NCBI GenBank assembly: GCA_015055865.1
Contig: SVHK01000002.1
Span: 24,308-88,307, forward strand
Length of the DNA: 64,000 nt
Reading direction: 5' to 3'
DNA from: Clostridiales bacterium
Lineage (GTDB): Bacteria; Bacillota; Clostridia; Christensenellales; Borkfalkiaceae
The translations under genes were made by a program, and so were the position numbers. Below are positions 51,250 through 58,935 of this stretch, piece after piece. A model generated the notes under the pieces. That model searched no databases and was not told where the DNA came from. It saw nothing but the letters and a program-made list of their open reading frames with translations. The number at the start of each line of letters is the position of its first letter. The first letter of the stretch is position 1.

Positions 51250-52496
51250 AAAAGAATTACGATATCGTCGTGATTGGCGGAGGCCCTGCAGGGCTTGCGG
51301 CGGCAATTTCCGCTTACGATAAAGGCGTAAAAGATATTCTCGTTTTGGAACGGGAAGAAAGAACGGGCGGTATTTTAAACCAATGTATCCATAACGGGTT
51401 CGGCTTAACAAGATTTAAAGAAAGTTTGTCCGGTCCTGAATATTCGGCTCGTTTCGTGGACGAAGTTGAAAAAAGAGAAATTGAAGTACTCGTCAAAACG
51501 ACGGTCGTTTCCGTTAGCAGGGATAAGATGATTACTGCGATTAACGAAGACGAAGGCGTGTTTAGCGTTCAAGCAAAAGCAATTGTACTTGCAATGGGGT
51601 GTAGAGAACGTAGTAAAGGCGCTTTGAATATAGCAGGTACGCGTCCAGCAGGGTTATATTCAGCGGGAACGGCGCAAAAATACGTAAATATAAAGGGTTA
51701 TTTGCCGGGTAAAGAAGTCGTTATTTTGGGCTCTGGCGATATAGGATTGATTATGGCGCGCCGAATGACGCTTGAAGGCGCGAAAGTACACGCAGTATGC
51801 GAAATTATGCCCTATTCAAGCGGTTTGAAACGGAATATCGTACAATGTTTGGACGATTTCGGGATTCCCCTTTATTTGAATCATACCATTACGAAAATTG
51901 AAGGAAAAGAGCGGGTAACGGGCGTGGAAATTTCTCAAGTTGACGAGAATAAAAAACCGATTAAAGGCACGGAGCGCCATTTTGATTGCGATACCGTACT
52001 TTTCTCCGTCGGCTTAATCCCTGAAAACGAACTTACCAAAAGCGCAGGTGTACCCCTTTCTCCCCGTACCCGTGGCGCAATCGTCTATCAAAACCGCGAA
52101 ACGCTCGTGGACGGAATTTTTGCGTGCGGTAACGTATTACAAGTACACGACCTTGTCGATTTTGTTTCCGAAGAATCGGAAATGGCAGGCGTAGGCGCGG
52201 CGGAATTTATTTTGAACGGCTCGAAAGAACGCGACGTAATCGAATGTACGAACGGCAAGAACGTGAGTTACGTGTTACCGCAAAAAATTGATAGAAATAT
52301 CCAAGGCAACGTAAAACTTTTCTTCCGCGTAACGAATACGTTTAGAGATTGTACGATTAAAGGTACGAGCAACGGCAAAGTAATTTTTGAACGCAAAAAG
52401 CGGATAGCAGTTCCTGGTGAAATGGAGACGGTATTGCTTACGGAAAGCAAACTCAAAGAAATCGACGGCGAAATTACGCTTTCGTTGGAGGTGTAA
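51246..52496 (+). CDS. NAD(P)/FAD-dependent oxidoreductase, operon partner of the glpA-like gene
   Basis: 416 residues, pyridine nucleotide-disulfide oxidoreductase type. Two dinucleotide folds: IVVIGGGPAGLAAAISAYDKG and EVVILGSGDIGLIMARRMTLEGA. ILNQCIHNGFGL and GIFACGNVLQVHDLVDFVSEE are shared with proteins in glycerol-3-phosphate and related operons. Overlaps its upstream partner by four bases and stops one base before the DUF1667 start. It probably moves electrons between NAD(P)H and the GlpA-like flavin. It contains GCAGGTACGCGT (51633-51644), part of the recurring word. Confidence 0.82.
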   Translation: MKKNYDIVVIGGGPAGLAAAISAYDKGVKDILVLEREERTGGILNQCIHNGFGLTRFKESLSGPEYSARFVDEVEKREIEVLVKTTVVSVSRDKMITAINEDEGVFSVQAKAIVLAMGCRERSKGALNIAGTRPAGLYSAGTAQKYVNIKGYLPGKEVVILGSGDIGLIMARRMTLEGAKVHAVCEIMPYSSGLKRNIVQCLDDFGIPLYLNHTITKIEGKERVTGVEISQVDENKKPIKGTERHFDCDTVLFSVGLIPENELTKSAGVPLSPRTRGAIVYQNRETLVDGIFACGNVLQVHDLVDFVSEESEMAGVGAAEFILNGSKERDVIECTNGKNVSYVLPQKIDRNIQGNVKLFFRVTNTFRDCTIKGTSNGKVIFERKKRIAVPGEMETVLLTESKLKEIDGEITLSLEV

Positions 52497-52497
52497 G

Positions 52498-52848
52498 GTG
52501 GAAGTGAAAAAATTAACGTGTATAGAATGTCCAATCGGTTGCGATTTGGAAGTAACGCTTGAGAACGGAAAAGTTCTTTCCGTAACGGGCAATTCCTGTC
52601 CGCGCGGAAAACTTTACGCGGAAAACGAAGTCGTATGCCCCAAACGCGTCGTGACTTCGTCCGTTCGCGCTATTAGTGGCGAAATGGTTTCAGTGAAAAC
52701 GGATAATCCCGTTCCAAAATCGGAAATTTTTGAAGTAATGAAAAAAATTAACGCCGTAAATTGCAAATTGCCCGTTAAAATCGGTCAAGTACTTTTAGAA
52801 AATATTTCCGACGGCGTGAATCTTGTCGTAACGACGAATATGGAGTGA
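52498..52848 (+). CDS. DUF1667 iron-sulfur protein
   Basis: 116 residues. N-terminal CIECPIGCDLEV with a CxxCxxxC arrangement, then NSCPRGKLYAENEVVCPKRVVTSSVR: the cysteine set of DUF1667, which likely holds an iron-sulfur cluster. It always travels with the two flavoproteins above. I chose GTG 52498, placed after GGAGGTGTAAG; the frame is open further back into the upstream gene, but those residues do not match the family. Confidence 0.88.
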   Translation: MEVKKLTCIECPIGCDLEVTLENGKVLSVTGNSCPRGKLYAENEVVCPKRVVTSSVRAISGEMVSVKTDNPVPKSEIFEVMKKINAVNCKLPVKIGQVLLENISDGVNLVVTTNME

Positions 52849-52853
52849 AAACA

Positions 52854-53498
52854 ATGAAAGACTATTTTGGCGTAGAAATTTCGCCCTTAAAAACAAAAAG
52901 GCTTTTTCTTTTTGATATGGACGGTACGATTTATTTAGGCAATAAATTGTTTGACGGTGTAAAAGATTTACTCTTAAAAATCGAAAAAGATGGGGGTAGG
53001 TACGTGTTTATCACGAACAATTCTTCCCGTTCCGTGAAAGACTACGTAAAAAAATTAAAAAATATGGGGATAGAAACGGGAGAAGAGAACTTTTTTACAT
53101 CCACGCAAGCTACCACACTTATCTTCAAGGAAAAGTTTGGGAAAGAGCTTATTTACGTGCAAGGCACGAAATCGTTCGTTAAAGAACTTAAAAAGAACGG
53201 TTTAAACGTAACGACGAGATATACGACGAACGCCAAAGCGATTTTGGTTGCTTACGATAATGAATTGACGAGCAAAAAGATGAGTATAACTTGTCAAATG
53301 CTTGGTCAGGATTTACCTTATTACGCAACGAACCCCGATTGGGTTTGTCCCGTATCGTTCGGGTACGTGCCCGATTGCGGTTCAATGTGTTTCGGTTATG
53401 AAAAAGCGACGGGTAAAACCCCCGTTTATATCGGTAAACCCCAACCGACGATGATTTTCGAAGTGATGAAAAAATATTGGCTACGTCACATCACATAG
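52854..53498 (+). CDS. HAD-family (NagD-type) phosphatase, C-terminally truncated
   Basis: 214 residues, against about 260 expected. HAD motif I LFLFDMDGTIYLG, motif II VFITNNSSRS, cap domain, motif III region YIGKPQPTMIFEVMKKY. After that it breaks off as WLRHIT and stops, so the motif IV segment (normally VGDRLxTDI with the magnesium aspartates) is missing. The frame is intact up to this point, which suggests a recent deletion. Activity is doubtful. The neighbourhood suggests a glycerol-phosphate or glycolytic side-product phosphatase. Start may also be GTG 52845. It contains a 16/18 copy of the recurring word. Confidence 0.75.
   Translation: MKDYFGVEISPLKTKRLFLFDMDGTIYLGNKLFDGVKDLLLKIEKDGGRYVFITNNSSRSVKDYVKKLKNMGIETGEENFFTSTQATTLIFKEKFGKELIYVQGTKSFVKELKKNGLNVTTRYTTNAKAILVAYDNELTSKKMSITCQMLGQDLPYYATNPDWVCPVSFGYVPDCGSMCFGYEKATGKTPVYIGKPQPTMIFEVMKKYWLRHIT
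52993..53010 (+). repeat. Recurring word, diverged copy (16 of 18)
   Basis: GGGGTAGGTACGTGTTTA in the HAD phosphatase gene; two C-to-T differences. Confidence 0.65.
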
Positions 53499-53573
53499 TT
53501 GAATTTTTCTCGCAAACCACCAAAAATAATTTTAGTGTAAATCAATCATTTTCCGTGACATAACATAAAATTT

Positions 53574-53600
53574 AAAACCGACCGCGCGGTCGGTTTTTTT
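53574..53600 (+). terminator. Intrinsic terminator after the HAD gene
   Basis: AAAACCGACCGC joined to GCGGTCGGTTTT, then T's. The 75 bases between the HAD stop and this hairpin are AT-rich and hold no recognisable remnant. Confidence 0.9.
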
Positions 53601-53626
53601 ATGCGCAAAAAATTTCTTTCAATCGC

Positions 53627-53655
53627 TTGAAATATTTAAGAGTTTGTTGTATAAT
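53627..53655 (+). promoter_or_regulatory. Promoter of the cytidylate-kinase-like gene
   Basis: TTGAAA (53627-53632), 17-bp spacer, TATAAT (53650-53655). Confidence 0.65.
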
Positions 53656-53717
53656 AAAATTGCTTAATATATCAAGTCGGCATATATTATAGTAGTTTTA
53701 ATTTTTAGGGGAATGAT

Positions 53718-54323
53718 ATGAAAAAAATTATAACCATAAGTCGGGAATTTGGTAGCGGTGGCCATTCGTTGGGCGAATTAGTGGCGAAAAAATTAAATAT
53801 CCCTTTTTACGACCAAGAACTCATTGAACGCGCGGTAGAAAAAACGGGTTTTTCTCGTGAATTTATACAAGAAGCAGGCGAATATGCGTCGTCAACGAGT
53901 AAACTCTTGTTTAATATGACTTTGTCTTCGGCGTATTCGTCGGTGGGTTTGCCGTCTAATTACGACAAGATTTATTCGGCTCAAAATTCCATTATAAAAA
54001 GCATAGCCGAAGAAGGTCCGTGCGTAATCGTAGGGCGTTGCGCCGATTACGTTTTGCGTGATAGAGAAGATTGCTTAAACGTATTCGTTTACGCAGATAA
54101 AGAATACCGTAAAAAGCACGTATTGGAGCGCTACGGCGAAGACTTGAAAAAATCTATAGAAAAACGCTTGGAAGAAAAGGACAAAAAACGCAGTCTATAT
54201 TATAAACATTATACTGGTATGGATTGGGGCGACTCAAGGAATTATCATTTTACCGTCAATACGGGCGTAGTCGGATTGGAACGGGCGGCGAATTGGATAG
54301 TAGAACTTTTTAAAGAAGAATAA
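53718..54323 (+). CDS. Cytidylate kinase-like family protein
   Basis: 201 residues. Starts with ITISREFGSGGHSLGELVAKKLNIPFYDQELIERA, the marker of the cytidylate kinase-like (AAA_26) family, with the P-loop in GSGGHS. GPCVIVGRCADYVLRD and the charged ERYGEDLKKSIEKRLEEKDKKRSLYYKHYTGMDWGD lid region follow. Family members are common in Clostridia; the substrate is not established. Monocistronic with its own promoter and terminator. Confidence 0.88.
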   Translation: MKKIITISREFGSGGHSLGELVAKKLNIPFYDQELIERAVEKTGFSREFIQEAGEYASSTSKLLFNMTLSSAYSSVGLPSNYDKIYSAQNSIIKSIAEEGPCVIVGRCADYVLRDREDCLNVFVYADKEYRKKHVLERYGEDLKKSIEKRLEEKDKKRSLYYKHYTGMDWGDSRNYHFTVNTGVVGLERAANWIVELFKEE

Positions 54324-54327
54324 CTTG

Positions 54328-54354
54328 AAAACGGAGCAACGCTCCGTTTTTTTG
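54328..54354 (+). terminator. Intrinsic terminator after the kinase-like gene
   Basis: AAACGGAGC, AAC loop, GCTCCGTTTTTTT. Confidence 0.9.
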
Positions 54355-54377
54355 TTTGCTTTTCGGGTTAAGTAGGC

Positions 54378-54406
54378 TTGACAAATTTTACTATAAGGTC
54401 TATAAT
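54378..54406 (+). promoter_or_regulatory. Sigma-A promoter for the chromate transporter pair
   Basis: Perfect TTGACA (54378-54383), 17-bp spacer, perfect TATAAT (54401-54406), 31 bases before ATG 54437. Confidence 0.88.
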
Positions 54407-54436
54407 ACTTACAATGACTTTCTAAGGAGCTTTTTG

Positions 54437-55024
54437 ATGAAAAATCAAATACAAGAAAAAAGCGAGAAAAAGTGGAAAGGTGGACTTTTAGAGCTTTTTT
54501 GGTCGTTTTTTAAAATAGGCTTGTTTACGTTTGGTGGCGGTTACGCAATGATACCGCTTATCCAAAAAGAAGCGGTCGAGAGCAAGAAATGGATTTCCGA
54601 CGACGATATTTTGGAGATTATCGCAATAGCGGAATCTACGCCCGGTCCAATCGCGATTAATTCCGCGACGTTCGTCGGTTACCGTGTCCGTGGTTTTTGG
54701 GGTTCGTTTTTTGCAACGCTGGGCGTGGTTATGCCGTCGTTTTTGATTATTTTAACGATTGCGTTCGTGCTGAAAGAATTTCAATCTATTGCCGTGGTAA
54801 AATACGCGTTTTGGGGGATTCGCGCAGGCGTTCTCGCGCTTATTTTTAAAGCCGTCGTCAATATGTATAAAAAATCCAAAAAGAATTTGTTTTCGCATAT
54901 CGTAATGTTTTCGGCATTTTTCATCGTTGCGTTCTTTAACGTGAACGTAATTTTCGTGATTATCGGGTGCGCGCTTGCCGGCTTAATTTCCGCGCTCGTT
55001 GCCGAAAGGAGGGCGAAAAAATGA
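54437..55024 (+). CDS. Chromate transporter family, first half-size subunit
   Basis: 195 residues with five to six helices, one ChrA (CHR) domain. Family marks: FFKIGLFTFGGGYAMIPLIQKEAV, IAESTPGPIAINSATFVGY, and FWGIRAGVLALIFKAV. In bacteria with short CHR proteins two different halves assemble; here the second overlaps by four bases. Transport of chromate is known for some members; for gut anaerobes the natural anion is unknown. Start chosen at ATG 54437 after AAGGAG. Confidence 0.88.
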   Translation: MKNQIQEKSEKKWKGGLLELFWSFFKIGLFTFGGGYAMIPLIQKEAVESKKWISDDDILEIIAIAESTPGPIAINSATFVGYRVRGFWGSFFATLGVVMPSFLIILTIAFVLKEFQSIAVVKYAFWGIRAGVLALIFKAVVNMYKKSKKNLFSHIVMFSAFFIVAFFNVNVIFVIIGCALAGLISALVAERRAKK

Positions 55025-55617
55025 TATATTTAACCCTTTTTTGGACTTTTTTCAAAATCGGCTTGTTTACGTTCGGTGGCGGTTACGCAATGATACCGCT
55101 TATCCAAGACGCCGTGTTTACGAATAATTGGATAACGGGCGAAGAATTTATCAACTTTATCGCCGTCAGCGAGAGTACGCCTGGACCTTTTGCGATTAAT
55201 ATGGCGACTTACGTTGGCTCGCAAGTAGCCGGCGCGGACGGGGTTTTTGCAGGGATTTTAGGGGCTGGTTGCGCAACTCTTGGCGTCGTTACGCCGTCGT
55301 TTGTGATTATTTTGCTCGTCGCGAAGTGCTTTGATAAATTCCGTAACCATAAAATCGTTGCAGGCTGTATGAAAGGTTTAAAGCCTGCCGTCGTAGGCTT
55401 AATTGCCGCGGCTATGCTTTCAATTGGTAAAACCGTACTTTTCCCCAACGGTTTTTCTTGGGAAGTATTTACAAACGCGCCCATATATTTGTCTTTGGCT
55501 ATTTTTGCTATTATGACGGTTTTGGCGTTTAAAAAAACTCATCCGATTGTAATCGTTTGTATCTCGGCGGTAATCGGTATTACAGTCGGGCTTTTATTGC
55601 CTTTGCCTATCGTTTAA
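55021..55617 (+). CDS. Chromate transporter family, second half-size subunit
   Basis: 198 residues, homologous to the preceding protein: both begin with the near-identical block FFKIGLFTFGGGYAMIPLIQ. Other marks are VSESTPGPFAINMATYVG and CMKGLKPAVVGLIAAAML. It starts at ATG 55021 inside the upstream stop codon. A duplicated pair is the usual form of short-chain ChrA transporters. Confidence 0.88.
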   Translation: MIYLTLFWTFFKIGLFTFGGGYAMIPLIQDAVFTNNWITGEEFINFIAVSESTPGPFAINMATYVGSQVAGADGVFAGILGAGCATLGVVTPSFVIILLVAKCFDKFRNHKIVAGCMKGLKPAVVGLIAAAMLSIGKTVLFPNGFSWEVFTNAPIYLSLAIFAIMTVLAFKKTHPIVIVCISAVIGITVGLLLPLPIV

Positions 55618-55689
55618 CGCAAGTCAAGGCGTTTTAGCGAAAATTTTTATAAAAAATTATAAAAAAACAAAAAAAAATTTGTAAAATAC

Positions 55690-55718
55690 TTGACGAACGA
55701 GTGTTAAAATATTATAAT
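55690..55718 (+). promoter_or_regulatory. Promoter of the SipW-type export locus
   Basis: TTGACG (55690-55695), 17-bp spacer, TATAAT (55713-55718), about 95 bases upstream of ATG 55820. Confidence 0.75.
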
Positions 55719-55741
55719 AAGATTACAATTAAGAAAATTTT

Positions 55742-55779
55742 TAACGGGTGCGCCCGTTAGTGTTTGCATAACAAACACT
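55742..55779 (+). other. Two back-to-back hairpins in the leader of the export locus
   Basis: TAACGGG, four-base loop, CCCGTTA (55742-55759), then AGTGTTTG, five-base loop, CAAACACT (55759-55779). Both lie in the untranslated leader and end 40 bases before the start codon. No T-run follows. Possible mRNA stabiliser or regulatory leader. Confidence 0.6.
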
Positions 55780-55819
55780 GATAAAAGATTTTAATTGAAA
55801 AAAAGGAGATTTTTTAGCT

Positions 55820-56419
55820 ATGAAAAAATTAAGTATGGTTATGGCAGCAGCTATGTGTTTGACCGTTGGTGGCGTTTATGCGGCTTGGACTTATGGTGAA
55901 AATGCAAACGTTACGAATGCAACTCAACACTTGACTGTTAATCTTACAACTGCTCAAGACGCAACCACGAAAGGCGGTATTTCATTAAGTGGTGGTATGA
56001 CTTTAGATATTGACCAAGCAGATGCTCAATATCACGCAAAATGGGGTAATAATACCCAAGGAACGGTAACGGTTACGTTTACGCCCACGGATATTTCCGT
56101 AACGCAAATTGAGCTTCAATATACGGTCGCTATGAATTTTGATACGTATGACCACGATAACAATCCTGAAACGGCAGAAATTGAGGTGTTTAAATTTATA
56201 AACAATGCAGTTACTACGACGTCGTTCGGCGTACATCAACTTACTGGATCAGCTTGTTCTCACGATATAGCGGTTAATGCTGTTACTGGCTTGATTGAAT
56301 TTAATCAAGACTTTGTTTTAACCTCGAAAGCTGAACACGCAAGATTCAATACCTGGTTGACGCAACAAGCGAATGCAGACAAAGGTATCTCCATCGTTGT
56401 AAGCGAAGTAACGGCTTAA
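55820..56419 (+). CDS. Exported protein with SipW-type signal peptide (TasA/camelysin-like)
   Basis: 199 residues. The signal peptide ends GGVYAAWTYGENAN, the pattern of SipW-dependent substrates such as TasA and camelysin, where cleavage occurs next to A-x-W/Y/F. The mature part is Thr-rich and beta-stranded (GTVTVTFTPTDISVTQIELQYTV), with an acidic DTYDHDNNPETAEIEV segment that may bind calcium. A fibre or surface role is inferred by analogy. It is followed by the matching signal peptidase gene. A hairpin terminator separates the two. Confidence 0.7.
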   Translation: MKKLSMVMAAAMCLTVGGVYAAWTYGENANVTNATQHLTVNLTTAQDATTKGGISLSGGMTLDIDQADAQYHAKWGNNTQGTVTVTFTPTDISVTQIELQYTVAMNFDTYDHDNNPETAEIEVFKFINNAVTTTSFGVHQLTGSACSHDIAVNAVTGLIEFNQDFVLTSKAEHARFNTWLTQQANADKGISIVVSEVTA

Positions 56420-56452
56420 TAATAATTACAATTATAAATTTGGTAAATAATT

Positions 56453-56494
56453 CCTATAACCCGCTCTGCTTTGCAGAAGTGGGTTATAGGTTTT
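56453..56494 (+). terminator. Terminator or attenuator between the exported protein and signal peptidase genes
   Basis: CCTATAACCC ... GGGTTATAGG, a perfect 10-bp outer stem enclosing a CTGC-TTT-GCAG inner hairpin, followed by TTTTAG. The weak T-run would allow read-through into the peptidase gene. Confidence 0.7.
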
Positions 56495-56510
56495 AGCATA
56501 CTGTAAGGAA

Positions 56511-57812
56511 ATGGAAGGTTTTGAACTTTACGTTTTCTTTCTTTGCTTAATTGTTTTTACAGCTTTAACCACGCTATTCACTATTTTTACTGTCTGGATA
56601 GTGCGGTTATTAATAAGACTAATTCGGCACGGAGTAGAAGACGAGAAAATAAAAACTGAATATTATAAAGTGCAATGCAAATGCAAGTGCGGTGGGAATT
56701 GTTTCTCGGGAATTTTCGATAAGATTATTTCCGCGCTTTTTTGCGTTCTTTTTATTGGAGTTTTCTTATTCTCGTTAGGCTTAAGTTTGAGCGAAGAAAA
56801 AATGGTTGGCGACGTACCCGTAATGCGCGTGGTACAAAGCGGTTCGATGTCGAAAAAGTATGAAAAGAATACTTATTTGTTCGATAACGATTTGAACGAC
56901 CAAATTCAAACGTTTGATATTATCGTTACGGAAAAATTGCCCGACGAAAAGGATTTAAAGCTTTACGATATCGTCGTTTACGAAGTGGACGATACGCTCG
57001 TCGTACATAGAATTGTAAAAATCGAAGAACCGAACAAAACGCATCCCGATTGCAGATGGTTTACCTTGCAAGGGGATAACGTGCAATATCCCGATAAAAC
57101 GCCCGTATTGTATTCGCAGATGATAGCGATTTATAACGGCGTTCGGATTCCGTATATCGGTTCGTTCGTGTCCTTTATGCAATCGCCTGCAGGGTATCTT
57201 TGTATTTTATTGATTGTGTTCGGAACGATAGCTATTCCCGTCGTGGAAAAGATTTTGGAAAAGGAACGAGAAAAACGGTTGATTGCGATTGGCGAATTGC
57301 CGAGCGAAGGCGAACGTTTAAGCGAATGGCAACCGCCTAAAAAGGAAGAAGTTCCTACTATTAAAGTCGAACCCGTGCTCGCGATAGAGAACGCGCCTGC
57401 GCAAAAAGTAGAGAAACCGTCTGCGCCTAAAGTTATAGAAGTAGAAAAACCCACGCCTAAACCTACGGTTAAGAGCGTTCCTGCGCCTACGCGCGTAAAA
57501 GTGGAATCGGAGCTTGTGAAAAAGGTAAAAGGCGGATTCGTCAGTCAAGAAAAGCCTACTACGAAAGAATCTTCTAAGCGTAGCACGTGCGATTGGTTTT
57601 ACGATACGTTAACGGCGGAAGAAAAGGGCGAGTTTATCAAGCTTTTCGTATTTAAAGAACTTGGCGGGGTTTCCAAACTCCCTGCTTACGTTATCGGTGG
57701 AAACAATTACGTATTTTTCCGCTGTTTCTTTATGAGTATAAACGCATATAGGGGGCGTATTTCCGAGAATTTGCTTAATAAAATGGAGCAATACTGTATC
57801 AAGAAGTTTTAA
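56511..57812 (+). CDS. ER/SipW-type signal peptidase I with fused C-terminal domain
   Basis: 433 residues. N-terminal helix (about 5-38), a Cys-rich loop (QCKCKCGGNC near 55-64), a second helix (70-90), then the S26B catalytic part. The Ser is in VVQSGSMS (about residue 112), and the base is His in VVHRIV (about 166) rather than Lys, as in SipW and eukaryotic/archaeal signal peptidases; LQGDN and IPYIG follow. A third helix is near 228-245. A Pro- and Val-rich linker (about 265-350) joins a globular tail (about 357-433, CDWFYDTLTAEEKGEF... YCIKKF) not normal for SipW. Between two putative substrates. Confidence 0.85.
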   Translation: MEGFELYVFFLCLIVFTALTTLFTIFTVWIVRLLIRLIRHGVEDEKIKTEYYKVQCKCKCGGNCFSGIFDKIISALFCVLFIGVFLFSLGLSLSEEKMVGDVPVMRVVQSGSMSKKYEKNTYLFDNDLNDQIQTFDIIVTEKLPDEKDLKLYDIVVYEVDDTLVVHRIVKIEEPNKTHPDCRWFTLQGDNVQYPDKTPVLYSQMIAIYNGVRIPYIGSFVSFMQSPAGYLCILLIVFGTIAIPVVEKILEKEREKRLIAIGELPSEGERLSEWQPPKKEEVPTIKVEPVLAIENAPAQKVEKPSAPKVIEVEKPTPKPTVKSVPAPTRVKVESELVKKVKGGFVSQEKPTTKESSKRSTCDWFYDTLTAEEKGEFIKLFVFKELGGVSKLPAYVIGGNNYVFFRCFFMSINAYRGRISENLLNKMEQYCIKKF

Positions 57813-57830
57813 TTAAAAAAGGGTGGGGAA

Positions 57831-58460
57831 ATGAGATTGAGATTATTCCCTATGCTTTTAGGGATTATGGCAATAATAGGAAGTGGCGTTATCGCCACGT
57901 GGGAGTATGCAAGCGGACCCGTCGAACCGACTGCGCCGTATCCGATAGATATTACTTTGTACGTATTCGATTATCCGCCCGAAGAAGTTTTACCTGACGA
58001 TGAAGAGGCGAGTAGTATAGACGAAAACCATTTAACGCTTATAAACAACGTTTTATATGAAATAGATTACGGGCTCAATGCAACAAAGAAACCGATTATA
58101 CATAATTATTTGGAAAAATCTGGTGACGTTGTATATTGCGAGCAAAAGACTACGCAAGGGCTATTAAGAAAGTTATTATTGAATAATACGGATGCGGAAA
58201 ATTTACTGTTCCAAGTAGAGTGTGTAAAGAAAACGGGAAACTATACGGGCGAATACGTTATTTACACCTATTCGAGTAATTCAAAAACGTTTTATAAAGG
58301 GAACGTAATTACGGTATATAAAACGATAGTGCGTAGTGATGATAACGGTGCGTGGAACGCGTATGCGAGTTATTGCGGCGAGGCGGAAGTAGTAGAAGTA
58401 AGCTTGAAAAATCAAACGTTGTTAGGAATAGATTCTTCAAAGTGGAAGGTCGTTAAATAA
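57831..58460 (+). CDS. Second exported protein with SipW-like signal peptide
   Basis: 209 residues. A short basic N-terminus and hydrophobic helix end in GSGVIATWEYASGP, again matching the SipW cleavage context. The mature part is acidic near its start (PPEEVLPDDEEASSIDENH), then beta-rich, with two cysteines that could pair. No family recognised. It begins 18 bases after the signal peptidase gene and is closed by a terminator, so it is almost certainly co-expressed with it. Confidence 0.65.
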   Translation: MRLRLFPMLLGIMAIIGSGVIATWEYASGPVEPTAPYPIDITLYVFDYPPEEVLPDDEEASSIDENHLTLINNVLYEIDYGLNATKKPIIHNYLEKSGDVVYCEQKTTQGLLRKLLLNNTDAENLLFQVECVKKTGNYTGEYVIYTYSSNSKTFYKGNVITVYKTIVRSDDNGAWNAYASYCGEAEVVEVSLKNQTLLGIDSSKWKVVK

Positions 58461-58478
58461 GTTATAAGAACAAATTAA

Positions 58479-58522
58479 AAATCCCCGAGCATTATGTTTT
58501 GCATAGAGCTCGGGATTTTATT
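58479..58522 (+). terminator. Terminator of the SipW-type export locus
   Basis: AATCCCCGAGC ... GCTCGGGATT with an inner ATTATG/CATA-rich loop, followed by TTTATTT. Confidence 0.8.
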
Positions 58523-58543
58523 TAGCCAAGACCGTATAATCCG

Positions 58544-58613
58544 AATTAGCCCAAAATCATCTTAAAATCTTTCGATTTTATCACTCAAAATCTTGGTTTG
58601 GATTACAATGACT
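58544..58613. repeat. AT-rich imperfect inverted repeat left of the island
   Basis: TAATCC...GGATTA at the ends and an inner 7-bp hairpin (TAAAATC, loop, GATTTTA). It may be a small element remnant. The 536-bp stretch 58461-58996 holds only this, the left attachment repeat, a short piece of sequence resembling the right island end (CCCCAAAGTTTGCCCCAA near 58792) and a hairpin; no supported gene. Confidence 0.35.
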
Positions 58614-58667
58614 TGGATAGGTAAGCAGAAAGAATAAGAAAAATTGTAAAGTAAAAAGTTATGGTAT

Positions 58668-58734
58668 AAAACGAAACGAGCATTTATGCGTTGCGCATAA
58701 ATGCTCGTTTCTGGTGCACCTTCAGGGACTCGAA
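58668..58734. repeat. Left attachment repeat (attL-like) of the tRNA-Lys island
   Basis: 67 bases identical to 63640-63706: the 17-bp tRNA terminator hairpin (58674-58710) plus the last 24 bases of tRNA-Lys(CTT). The tRNA body is missing here, as expected for a duplicated integration target. Confidence 0.9.
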
Positions 58735-58873
58735 GCCGTTTTAACAACGGCGAAAATGCCTTTATTTCTTTAGTTATAAGGCATTCCTTACCCCAAAGTT
58801 TGCCCCAAAACAAAAAAAATACTAATAAAACAAAATATCATTTTTTTTTGATAGTTTAATGGTTTGAGTTTGT

Positions 58874-58902
58874 AATCGAGCGTGCATACGCTCGATTTTT
58901 TA
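58874..58902 (+). terminator. Terminator inside the island's left end
   Basis: AATCGAGCG, six-base loop, CGCTCGATTTTTT. It insulates the hipBA genes or belonged to a gene since lost. Confidence 0.8.
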
Positions 58903-58935
58903 TAAGGGTTTGGTAAAAAGAATATTGATTAAAAT

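Noticed and set aside
58562-58813. Minus-strand frame across the left attachment repeat
   Set aside because: It runs through the tRNA remnant and terminator hairpin; any protein match would be accidental or a relic.
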